A DNA stretch of 64,000 nucleotides from JACCTU01 sp963769665 (lineage in GTDB: Bacteria > Actinomycetota > Thermoleophilia > Gaiellales > Gaiellaceae): positions 1,240,001-1,304,000 of the forward strand of contig CAVYMQ010000003.1 in the NCBI GenBank assembly GCA_963769665.1. The letters run 5' to 3'. The notes beneath the pieces are model-generated. The model saw only the letters and a program-made list of their open reading frames with translations. It made no database searches and was not told where the DNA came from. Every line of letters starts with the position of its first letter. The stretch's first letter is position 1. Made by a program: the position numbers and the translations under genes. Below are positions 27,347 through 34,317 of this stretch, piece by piece.

Positions 27347-28897
27347 GTGCCCGAACCGGCTCCGGAGGAGCGCCCGGTGCTGGTGCTCGACTTCGGTGGT
27401 CAGTACGCGCAGCTGATCGCGCGACGCGTGCGCGACGCACGCGTGTACTCCGAGCTCGTCTCGCACAAGGTGACGCCGCAGCAGATCCGCGCGCGGAATC
27501 CGTACGCGGTGATCCTCTCCGGCGGCCCAGCGTCGGTGTACGCGGAGCACGCCCCACGCGTCGACCCGGGCATCTTCGAGCTCGGCATCCCGACGCTCGG
27601 CATCTGTTACGGCGCGCAGCTGATGGCGCTCGATTTGGGGGGGAAGGTCGAGCGCACGGGCGCGTCGGAGTTCGGCAAGACCGAGCTCCGCGCGGAGGAG
27701 AGCGAGCTGTTCCGCGACCTGCCGACCGAGCAGACGGTGTGGATGTCGCATCGCGACTCGGTCACGGCACCGCCGGAGGGCGCGCGCGTCGTCGGCGAGT
27801 CGCCGTCGACCCCCGTCGCAGCCTTCGAGGAGCCGGGGCGAAAGCTCTACGGCGTGCAGTTCCACCCGGAGGTCGTCCACACGCCGCACGGCCAGGACCT
27901 GCTGAAGAACTTCCTCTACGAGGTCGCAGGTGCCCCGCCCACGTGGACGCCGGCTGCGGTGATCGAGGAGCAGGTCGAGCGGATCCGCGCGCAGGTCGGG
28001 TCGTCGCGCGTGCTCTGCGCGCTCTCCGGCGGCGTCGACTCCGCGGTCGCCGCGCTGCTCGTGCACAAGGCGATCGGCGATCAGCTCACGTGCGTCTTCG
28101 TCGACCACGGCTTCATGCGCAAGGACGAGGCGCTGCAGGTGATCGAGACGTTCGAGAACCACTTCCACGTCCCGCTCGTGCACGTGCAGGCGCAGCAGCG
28201 CTTCCTGTCGCGGCTCGAGGGGATCGCGGATCCCGAAGAGAAGCGCATGCGGATCGGGGAGGAGTTCATCCGCGTCTTCGAGGAGGAGGCGAAGCGGATC
28301 GGCAGCGTCCCGTTCCTCGTGCAGGGGACGCTCTACTCCGACGTGATCGAGTCCGGCGGAAGCGACGGCGTCGCCGCGACGATCAAGTCGCACCACAACG
28401 TGGGCGGCCTGCCCGAGCACATGGAGATGGACCTCGTCGAGCCGCTGCGGATGCTGTTCAAGGACGAAGTGCGCCGCGTGGGCGAAGAGCTCGGGCTGCA
28501 CGAGCGGATGGTGTGGCGGCATCCCTTCCCAGGGCCTGGGCTCGCGATCCGGATCATCGGCGAGGTGACGAACGAACGGCTCGAGATCCTGCGCGAGGCC
28601 GACGCGATCCTGCTCGAGGAGATCCGCCGCGCGGGTCTCTACCGCGAGCTGTGGCAGTGCTTCGCCGTCCTGCCGGCGATCCGCTCCGTCGGCGTGATGG
28701 GCGACGAGCGCACGTACGAGTATCCGATTGTGATTCGCGCCGTCACGTCCGAGGACGCGATGACCGCCGACTGGGCGCGCCTGCCGTACGACCTGCTCGA
28801 GACGATCTCGTCGCGGATCATCAACGAGATCCCCGGCGTCAACCGTGTCGCGCTCGACCTCTCGTCGAAGCCGCCGGCCACGATCGAGTGGGAGTGA
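27347..28897 (+). CDS. guaA: GMP synthase (glutamine-hydrolysing)
   Basis: 516 residues. N-terminal class I amidotransferase with GICYGAQLMA (Cys near residue 86) and YGVQFHPEV; ATP-pyrophosphatase P-loop LSGGVDSAVAA near 227; C-terminal dimerisation domain ending KPPATIEWE. It converts XMP to GMP. GTG start. The 3' end is unusual: the last 56 bp are repeated at 29154-29206, and the stop codon sits inside a 12-bp terminator stem. Confidence 0.97.
   Translation: MPEPAPEERPVLVLDFGGQYAQLIARRVRDARVYSELVSHKVTPQQIRARNPYAVILSGGPASVYAEHAPRVDPGIFELGIPTLGICYGAQLMALDLGGKVERTGASEFGKTELRAEESELFRDLPTEQTVWMSHRDSVTAPPEGARVVGESPSTPVAAFEEPGRKLYGVQFHPEVVHTPHGQDLLKNFLYEVAGAPPTWTPAAVIEEQVERIRAQVGSSRVLCALSGGVDSAVAALLVHKAIGDQLTCVFVDHGFMRKDEALQVIETFENHFHVPLVHVQAQQRFLSRLEGIADPEEKRMRIGEEFIRVFEEEAKRIGSVPFLVQGTLYSDVIESGGSDGVAATIKSHHNVGGLPEHMEMDLVEPLRMLFKDEVRRVGEELGLHERMVWRHPFPGPGLAIRIIGEVTNERLEILREADAILLEEIRRAGLYRELWQCFAVLPAIRSVGVMGDERTYEYPIVIRAVTSEDAMTADWARLPYDLLETISSRIINEIPGVNRVALDLSSKPPATIEWE
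28842..28897 (+). repeat. Direct repeat copy 1 (guaA 3' end)
   Basis: The last 31 bp of guaA (28867-28897) recur exactly at 29176-29206. Upstream of this the match continues imperfectly to 28842 (three substitutions, a 4-nt and a 1-nt indel, net in frame). The 3' end of guaA is a known integration site for genomic islands. Confidence 0.9.
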
Positions 28898-28917
28898 CGG
28901 CGCCGCGCCGTCACTCC
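28891..28917 (+). terminator. guaA terminator overlapping the stop codon
   Basis: Perfect 12-bp stem GGAGTGACGGCG / CGCCGTCACTCC with a 3-nt loop; the TGA stop (28895-28897) is inside the left arm. No T-run. The second repeat copy lacks the right arm. Confidence 0.75.
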
Positions 28918-28957
28918 AGACCGGCGTCGCTCACCCTCGTTCTGACTGTCCGTCGAG

Positions 28958-28980
28958 GCCGCGTCTCGGGACCTGGTCCC
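28958..28980 (+). repeat. Inverted repeat, left arm
   Basis: 23 bp beginning GCCGCGTCTCGGGACC and ending GGTCCC. It is the reverse complement of 29094-29116 except for the central T. Each arm itself contains the odd palindrome GGGACCTGGTCCC. Confidence 0.85.
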
Positions 28981-28994
28981 TGGACACGGCTGGA

Positions 28995-29039
28995 GCGGCC
29001 CCGACGTCGGGTCCGAATCGGACGCGTCGGATCGGCCGC
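28995..29039. repeat. Nested hairpin in the insert
   Basis: Pairs from outside in: GCGGCC/GGCCGC, CCGACG/CGTCGG, GTCCG/CGGAC around an AAT loop. About 17 bp of nearly continuous pairing. Confidence 0.7.
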
Positions 29040-29093
29040 GCGAAGAGATCAACCTGCTCAGGCGGTCAGACACGGCCATACCGGCCACGGCTT

Positions 29094-29116
29094 GGGACCT
29101 GGTCCCGAGACGCGGC
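29094..29116 (-). repeat. Inverted repeat, right arm
   Basis: 23 bp beginning GGGACCTGGTCCC and ending GAGACGCGGC, the partner of 28958-28980. Confidence 0.85.
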
Positions 29117-29153
29117 CCGCTGGGAGACCACCCGGTGAGTAATCGCGCCGTGG

Positions 29154-29206
29154 ACCGGGTCGCGACCTTTCGTTGGAAGCCGCCGGCCACGATCGAGTGG
29201 GAGTGA
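29154..29206 (+). repeat. Direct repeat copy 2 (diverged guaA 3' end)
   Basis: Reads RVATFRWKPPATIEWE then TGA in the same frame as the guaA end (RVALDLSSKPPATIEWE). Exact over 29176-29206. It abuts the stop codon of the phospholipase D gene at 29207. Confidence 0.9.
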
Positions 29207-30298
29207 TCAGGGCTTGACGTTCTGGAACTCGAAGCGCGGATAGCGGGCGCGCACGGCGTCGACGTACGCCGCGAGCTGGTCCGCGAGCTGCGCGTCCTCC
29301 ACTTCCAGCACGTTCTCCGCGTTCTGCTCGCCCGAGCGCGAGAGGTTGTAGCTCCCGAGGAAGACGACGTCGTCGGCGACCGTCAGCTTCGCGTGCATGA
29401 AGTCGTGCAGGCCGCCGCCCGGGCGCCACGGGTTGGAGCGCTTGCCGGCGAAGTCGCCAGTCATCACGCGCTCGAGCAGCGGCAGCTTCCACGCGACGTT
29501 CCCGTTCTGGCGCCACTGGTGGATCACGCCGTGCACCTGCGGCTGGTCGACGCAGCCGGCGAGGTCGAGCTCGCCCTCCGAGACGACCTGGGCGAGGATC
29601 GAAAGCACCGGTGCGGCGGTGATCACCGGCGAGCAGATCCGCACCCGTCGCCGGGCTCTCGCGATTGCCTTGGCGATGCGGGTCGAGAGCGCCTCGCCGT
29701 AGCCCGGCGTGAACCACGCGCGCACCTTTCGCTCCCCAACCCGAACGGGGTTCGGAGGAACGCGACCGGTCAGCTCGACGGCACCGGTCTTCCACAGCTC
29801 GGCGAAGTTCTCCTCGAACCGTGCCGCGAGTGGCGCGGAGCGAACGATCGCGACGACGTTCTCCTGTCGCGTGAACGAGTCGTCCGTCCAGTTCATCGAG
29901 CCCGTCCAGACGGTCTCGCCGTCTCGGACGACGTACTTGTGGTGCATGAGGTCCGGGACGCCTGCGATCGCCCGGGCCGACACGTCGAACGACGCGATCA
30001 GCTCGGCGTCCGGCTCCGGGGGCGGCGGGACCGGGATCGGGTTCCGGTGGTCGATGTTGTAGAGGAAGCGAACTGCGACCCCACGCGCGTCCGCCGCCCG
30101 GATCGCCTCCCGGACGACCGAGGCGTTCTCCGGGCCGAGGTTCAGGTCGTAGTGGGCGAAGTCGAGCGTCCGTTTCGCCCCACCGATGAGCTCCTCGATC
30201 CAAGCGAGGACGCTCGGCGCCGACTGGCCGCCGTCGGTCAGAGTACGAACCTCGAGCATGGAGTCGTCGTTCGTCAAAGCGCTTGCGTCTGCCCGCAT
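29207..30298 (-). CDS. Phospholipase D-family protein
   Basis: 363 residues from ATG 30298. Two HKD motifs: HHKYVVRDGETVWTGSMNWT near residues 118-138 and HAKLTVADDVVFLGSYNLS near 301-320. One active site is built from both. No signal peptide, so a cytoplasmic phosphodiesterase, nuclease or phospholipid enzyme are all possible. ATG 30298 is preferred over ATG 30259 because TAGGTT lies 6 nt upstream. Its 5' end overlaps the divergent uracil-DNA glycosylase gene by 41 bp. Confidence 0.88.
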   Translation of the reverse strand: MRADASALTNDDSMLEVRTLTDGGQSAPSVLAWIEELIGGAKRTLDFAHYDLNLGPENASVVREAIRAADARGVAVRFLYNIDHRNPIPVPPPPEPDAELIASFDVSARAIAGVPDLMHHKYVVRDGETVWTGSMNWTDDSFTRQENVVAIVRSAPLAARFEENFAELWKTGAVELTGRVPPNPVRVGERKVRAWFTPGYGEALSTRIAKAIARARRRVRICSPVITAAPVLSILAQVVSEGELDLAGCVDQPQVHGVIHQWRQNGNVAWKLPLLERVMTGDFAGKRSNPWRPGGGLHDFMHAKLTVADDVVFLGSYNLSRSGEQNAENVLEVEDAQLADQLAAYVDAVRARYPRFEFQNVKP

Positions 30299-30776
30299 CG
30301 GCGCAACCTACAACCAGTACGCGGACTCGCCGCTGCGTCGGCGAAGGCTCGCCGACTACCTGGGCCGGAGAGCGAGCGCGTCGATCGTCCTCGTCGGCGA
30401 GGCGGCGGGCTACAACGGCGCGAGGGTTTCAGGCCTCGCATTCACCTCCGAACGACAGCTGACCGGCACCGGCCCTGCCGAGCTCAGCGCGACGATCGTG
30501 CACCGAGCGCTTGACGAGCTCGGGATCGCTGACGACGTGCTGCTCTGGAACCTCGTGCCGACGCATCCGCACCGGCCTGGGGTCGCTTCCTCGAACCGTC
30601 GCCCGACCTCCGCCGAGATCGCGGCGGGGCTGCCGTTCGTCGAGCGCGTCGCCGCGGGTCGCCGCGTGCTCGCCGTCGGACGCCTCGCGGAACGTGCGCT
30701 CGGCGCCCCGTATGTCCGGCATCCGTCCCACGGCGGCGCATCCGAGTTTCGTGCGACGCTTGCCGCATGGCTCTGA
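30258..30776 (+). CDS. Uracil-DNA glycosylase superfamily protein
   Basis: 172 residues. IVLVGEAAGYNGARVSG (water-activating loop region), LLWNLVPTHPHRPG with NRRPTSAEI, and RHPSHGGASEF as the C-terminal His-containing motif are UDG-superfamily hallmarks. It probably excises uracil or another deaminated base. ATG 30258 overlaps the other strand's CATG. The start is the only reasonable one in this frame. It overlaps the MFS gene by 10 bp. Confidence 0.82.
   Translation: MESSFVKALASARIGATYNQYADSPLRRRRLADYLGRRASASIVLVGEAAGYNGARVSGLAFTSERQLTGTGPAELSATIVHRALDELGIADDVLLWNLVPTHPHRPGVASSNRRPTSAEIAAGLPFVERVAAGRRVLAVGRLAERALGAPYVRHPSHGGASEFRATLAAWL
30305..30310 (-). promoter_or_regulatory. Leaderless -10 box for the phospholipase D gene
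   Basis: Minus-strand TAGGTT with 6 nt to ATG 30298, located inside the divergent glycosylase coding region. Confidence 0.5.
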
Positions 30777-31993
30777 ACGTCAAGCGCAACACGATTCTGC
30801 TCGCGACTGCGCTCGCGGTGAACTCGTGCCTCTTCCAGCTCGCGGCCGCGGTGAACTCCATCACCTTCGTGCAGATCACGGGCATCGAGGGGCTGCTCGG
30901 GCTCGGCCCGGCGATCTTCCTTGCGTCTTCCGGGCTCGCCGCGCTGCCGGCCGGGCGGGCGATGGATCACTTCGGCCGCGTCCCGGTGATCGCCGTCGGC
31001 TTTGTGATCGCATCGCTCGGCTGCTCGCTCGTCGCGCTCGCGACGCGCACCGGCTCGACCGCCGTCGTGATCACCGGCATGGCGTTGACGGGCGCGGCAG
31101 GCGGCGTCGCGCTGCTCGCGCGCACCGCTGCCGGCGACATGTACCCGCCGGAGCGCCGCGCACGCGGGATCGCGTATGTCCTCTTCGGCTCCGTGTTCGG
31201 GGCGATCCTCGGCCCGGCGGTCTTCGCGCCGCTCTTCGCCGGCAAGCAGCTCGAGCCGGAAGCGCTGACGATTCCGTGGCTCGTCGCAGCGGGTCTCGCG
31301 CTCGTCGCCTGCGCGATCAGCCTCTGCATTCGGCCGGACCCGAAGCGGATCGCCGAGCAGCTCGGCACGCACGCCGGCGCGCCTCCGCCGACCGCCGCCG
31401 CTCCGCTGAGCGAGATCGTGCGTCGCCCCGGAGTGGTGCCGGCGCTGATCGCCGCGGTCGCCAGCCTCGCCGTGATGGCCTCGGTGATGAACCTCACCGG
31501 GTACGTGGTCGTGGAGCACCATCACCATTCGCAGGAGGACGTCTTCCCGATCATCGGCGCGCACGTGCTCGGCATGTACGCGCTCGTGCTCTTCGTCGGG
31601 CCGCTCATCGACAGAATCGGTCGCGGCGTTTCCCTCTACTCGGGCCTGGTCTTGATGGCGTTCTCCTGCATCGGCCTGACCTGGTTCGAGAGCGTGCTCG
31701 GGACGGCGGTGCTGCTCTTCGGCCTCGGGCTCGGCTGGAACCTCTCCTTCGTCGCCGCGACGGCGCAGCTCGCCGACTGTGCCGCGCCGGCCGAGCGGGG
31801 CAAGCTGCTCGGCTTCAGCGACCTCCTGTCCGCAATGACGGCGGCGGCCCTGGCCCTCCTCGGAGGGCTTGCGCTCGACGCCCTCGGGGTGTCGGCGCTG
31901 GCCATCGGCTCCACCATTTTGGTGCTCCTGCCGCTGGTTCGGCTCATCCGGCGCCAGGAGCCCCCTGCTACAATCGCCGCCCGGCGGACGTAG
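30767..31993 (+). CDS. MFS transporter
   Basis: 408 residues, about 12 membrane helices. AGRAMDHFGRVPVIAVG after helix 2 is the usual MFS loop motif, and the central loop (about 185-215) is charged and proline-rich. EHHHHSQED between helices 7 and 8 could bind metal, but no substrate can be assigned. The promoter of rplM (TACAAT at 31969) lies in its last codons and its TAG stop sits in a hairpin loop. Confidence 0.88.
   Translation: MALNVKRNTILLATALAVNSCLFQLAAAVNSITFVQITGIEGLLGLGPAIFLASSGLAALPAGRAMDHFGRVPVIAVGFVIASLGCSLVALATRTGSTAVVITGMALTGAAGGVALLARTAAGDMYPPERRARGIAYVLFGSVFGAILGPAVFAPLFAGKQLEPEALTIPWLVAAGLALVACAISLCIRPDPKRIAEQLGTHAGAPPPTAAAPLSEIVRRPGVVPALIAAVASLAVMASVMNLTGYVVVEHHHHSQEDVFPIIGAHVLGMYALVLFVGPLIDRIGRGVSLYSGLVLMAFSCIGLTWFESVLGTAVLLFGLGLGWNLSFVAATAQLADCAAPAERGKLLGFSDLLSAMTAAALALLGGLALDALGVSALAIGSTILVLLPLVRLIRRQEPPATIAARRT
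31969..31974 (+). promoter_or_regulatory. -10 box of rplM-rpsI
   Basis: TACAAT inside the end of the MFS gene, about 36 nt before ATG 32011; a short leader with a hairpin lies between. Confidence 0.5.
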
Positions 31994-32009
31994 TCATCCG
32001 CCGTCTTTT
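31982..32009 (+). terminator. Leader hairpin of rplM / MFS terminator
   Basis: CGGCGGA-cgtagtca-TCCGCCG followed by TCTTTTC, ending one base before ATG 32011. The loop holds the MFS stop codon. It could end MFS transcripts, or act as an L13-responsive leader. Confidence 0.5.
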
Positions 32010-32010
32010 C

Positions 32011-32448
32011 ATGAGCGCAAAGACCTACACCGCAAAGCCCGGCGAGATCGAGCGCCGCTGGCACGTCGTGGACGCCGAGGGCCAGACCCTGGGCCGTCTG
32101 GCGACGCGCATCGCCGACGTGCTCCGCGGCAAGGACAAGCCGGTCTACACGCCGCACGTCGACACGGGCGACTTCGTGATCGTCGTGAACGCCGAGAAGA
32201 TCGCGGTCACCGGGAAGAAGCTCGACGACAAGATCTACTACCGGCACTCCGGCTACCCGGGCGGGATCAAGCAGCGCACGCTGCGCGAGCAGCTCGACCG
32301 GCGCCCGACCGAGGTGCTGCGCGTCGCGGTGAAGGGGATGCTGCCCAGGAACAAGCTTGCGGCCCGTCAGCTCGTGAAGCTGAAGATCTACGCCGGCCCC
32401 GAGCACCCGCACGCCGCGCAGGACCCGAAGCCGTTGGTGGTCAAGTAG
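32011..32448 (+). CDS. rplM: 50S ribosomal protein L13
   Basis: 145 residues. RRWHVVDAEGQTLGRLAT, PHVDTGDFVIVVNAEKI and YRHSGYPGGIKQRT are L13 signatures, and GMLPRNKLAARQL precedes YAGPEHPHAAQDP. It binds 23S rRNA early in large-subunit assembly. It is immediately followed by rpsI, the classic order, with TAG and GTG sharing one base. Confidence 0.98.
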   Translation: MSAKTYTAKPGEIERRWHVVDAEGQTLGRLATRIADVLRGKDKPVYTPHVDTGDFVIVVNAEKIAVTGKKLDDKIYYRHSGYPGGIKQRTLREQLDRRPTEVLRVAVKGMLPRNKLAARQLVKLKIYAGPEHPHAAQDPKPLVVK

Positions 32449-32843
32449 TGGCGACGCCCGCTCAGTACCGCGGCACCGGCAAGCGCAAGACGTCGGTTGC
32501 GCGCGTGATCCTTCGGCCGGGCGACGGCACGACATGGTTCAACGGGCGCACGATCGAGGACTACTTCCCGCGCGACACGCATCGCAAGATGGTGCTTGCG
32601 CCGCTCAAGGTCGCAGGTGTCGAGGGGACCTTCGACCTTCGCGTCCGCGTGCACGGCGGCGGGCCTTCCGGACAGGCCGGTGCGACACGTCACGGGATCG
32701 CGCGCGCGCTCGTCGAGGCCGACCCGGAGCTGCGCATTCCGCTGAAGCGCGAGGGCTACCTGACGCGGGATGCCCGCAAGGTCGAGCGCAAGAAGGCCGG
32801 GCTGCACAAAGCCCGCAAAGCGCCCCAGTTCTCCAAGCGCTAA
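32448..32843 (+). CDS. rpsI: 30S ribosomal protein S9
   Basis: 131 residues. YRGTGKRKTSVARVILRPG at the N-terminus, GGGPSGQAGATRHGIARAL in the middle and the C-terminal tail ending APQFSKR, which reaches the decoding P site. GTG start shares a base with the rplM stop. The stop TAA is within the left arm of a 13-bp terminator. Confidence 0.98.
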   Translation: MATPAQYRGTGKRKTSVARVILRPGDGTTWFNGRTIEDYFPRDTHRKMVLAPLKVAGVEGTFDLRVRVHGGGPSGQAGATRHGIARALVEADPELRIPLKREGYLTRDARKVERKKAGLHKARKAPQFSKR

Positions 32844-32863
32844 AAGCTGCGCTTTTAGCGCTT
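32835..32863 (+). terminator. Terminator of rplM-rpsI
   Basis: Perfect 13-bp stem AAGCGCTAAAAGC / GCTTTTAGCGCTT, loop TGC, containing the rpsI TAA stop. Confidence 0.85.
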
Positions 32864-32934
32864 CATGGGCCGCAGTACTCCTTCGTTCTTCGTTGCTCAC
32901 GGCGCGGCACGGCCGCGCCTCCGCGGCGAAGCGT

Positions 32935-32940
32935 TACCGT
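32935..32940 (+). promoter_or_regulatory. -10 box for glmM
   Basis: TACCGT, 9 nt before GTG 32950. The same TTACCGT motif precedes the reductase gene at 36685. Confidence 0.45.
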
Positions 32941-32949
32941 CTCCCCGCC

Positions 32950-34209
32950 GTGGCTAGGAAATACTTTGGGACCGACGGCGTTCGTGGCGTTGTCGGCGAG
33001 TTCATGACGCCGGAGCTCGTGGAGCGCCTCGGGAAAGCGTCGACGCTCTGGGTCGGCGACGACGCACGCGTCTTCATCGGGCGCGACACGCGTGCGTCGG
33101 GGGTTGAGCTCGAGCAGGCCTTCGCGCGCGGCGTCGTCGCTGCCGGCGGGCACGCGGTGCTCGGCGGCGTCGTGCCCACGCCCGCGGTGGCGCTGCTCCG
33201 GCTCGACCTCGGCGTCGTGATCTCTGCGTCGCATAACCCGCCGGAGTACAACGGCGTCAAGTTCTTCGATCGTGAGGGGCAGAAGCTCGTCGACGCGCAG
33301 GAAGAGGAGATCGAGGCGCTGTTCGACGCGCCCGAGCGCGGCGGCGGCTCGATCGACGAGGTCGGGATCGCGACCGACAGCTACCTCGAGCACGTGCTCG
33401 AGCGCTTCCGGACCGACCTCTCGGGCCTGAAGATCGTCGTCGACAGCGCGAACGGCGCCTACGCGAAGCTCGCGCCGAAGGCGTTCGAGCAGCTCGGCGC
33501 CGAGGTGCACGCGATCGGCGACTACCCCGACGGGACGAACATCAACGTCGCCTCGGGCGCGACGCACCTGAGGCAGCTGCAGCAGACCGTGACGAGCCGC
33601 GGCGCCGACCTGGGCGTCGCGTTCGACGGCGACGGCGACCGGATGCTCGCGGTCGATGCGCGCGGCAACGCGATCGACGGTGACGCGATCCTGGCCGTGC
33701 TCGCGCTGCATCGCAAGGTGGACATCGTCGCCGTGACGGTGATGACGAACCTCGCCTTCCACGAGCTCATGTCTGAGCACGGCGTCCGCGTGGTGACGAC
33801 CGACGTCGGCGACCGCTACGTGCTCGAGGCGCTGCGTCGCGAGGGTGGCATCCTCGGCGGCGAGCAGTCGGGGCACATCATCTGGCTCGACGGCCACGTG
33901 ACCGGCGACGGCCTTGTTGCTGCGCTGCTCCTCTGCGACGCGCTCGAGGGACGCACGCTCGCGGAGGCTGTGTCGGTGCTGCGGCCGTTGCCGCAGGTGA
34001 AGCGGAACGTGACGGTGCGCACACGCGTGATCCCGCCGGAGCTCCGAGCCGAGATCGACGCCCTCGGGGCGGGGAACGGCGGCCGGGTGCTCGTCCGCCC
34101 GTCCGGGACGGAGCCCGTCATTCGTGTCCTTGCAGAGGCAAAAACCCTTGCTGAGGCGGAAAATCTCTGTGGTACGATCGCGGCTCTCGTCTCTCGAGAG
34201 CTCGGCTGA
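32950..34209 (+). CDS. glmM: Phosphoglucosamine mutase
   Basis: 419 residues from GTG 32950. KYFGTDGVRGVVGEFMTPEL opens; VVISASHNPPEYNG carries the phosphorylated Ser; VAFDGDGDRMLAVD is the metal loop; GEQSGHII and RPSGTEPVIRV bind substrate. It converts glucosamine-6-P to glucosamine-1-P for cell-wall precursors. glmS follows directly, so two consecutive steps are neighbours. Confidence 0.97.
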   Translation: MARKYFGTDGVRGVVGEFMTPELVERLGKASTLWVGDDARVFIGRDTRASGVELEQAFARGVVAAGGHAVLGGVVPTPAVALLRLDLGVVISASHNPPEYNGVKFFDREGQKLVDAQEEEIEALFDAPERGGGSIDEVGIATDSYLEHVLERFRTDLSGLKIVVDSANGAYAKLAPKAFEQLGAEVHAIGDYPDGTNINVASGATHLRQLQQTVTSRGADLGVAFDGDGDRMLAVDARGNAIDGDAILAVLALHRKVDIVAVTVMTNLAFHELMSEHGVRVVTTDVGDRYVLEALRREGGILGGEQSGHIIWLDGHVTGDGLVAALLLCDALEGRTLAEAVSVLRPLPQVKRNVTVRTRVIPPELRAEIDALGAGNGGRVLVRPSGTEPVIRVLAEAKTLAEAENLCGTIAALVSRELG

Positions 34210-34231
34210 ATCCGGTTTTCAACGAGGAAAT

Positions 34232-34254
34232 CCGGCCCTGCAGCCGGGCTTTTG
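34232..34254 (+). terminator. Terminator between glmM and glmS
   Basis: CCGGC-cctgca-GCCGG followed by GCTTTTG. Modest stem with a short T-run. Confidence 0.6.
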
Positions 34255-34317
34255 CGTTTCGAGGGCTCATTTCGTCGGGCAAACAACGAGCTAGCGGCAT
34301 ACGACCGGGGGTACCAG

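Larger units (their letters stand above)
28898..29153. other. Structured non-coding insert between guaA repeats
   Basis: 256 bp without a credible gene on either strand. It contains the terminator arm, a 23-bp inverted repeat pair (28958-28980 and 29094-29116) and a nested hairpin (28995-29039). The layout resembles a miniature, non-autonomous element or the relic of a larger integrated one. Confidence 0.6.

Noticed and set aside
28898..29206. IS element or toxin-antitoxin in the guaA gap
   Set aside because: No transposase, integrase or credible small ORF; frames through it are broken or low complexity.
34210..34317. glmS ribozyme in front of glmS
   Set aside because: The 108-bp gap holds a small terminator-like hairpin but none of the ribozyme's core; it is also too short.
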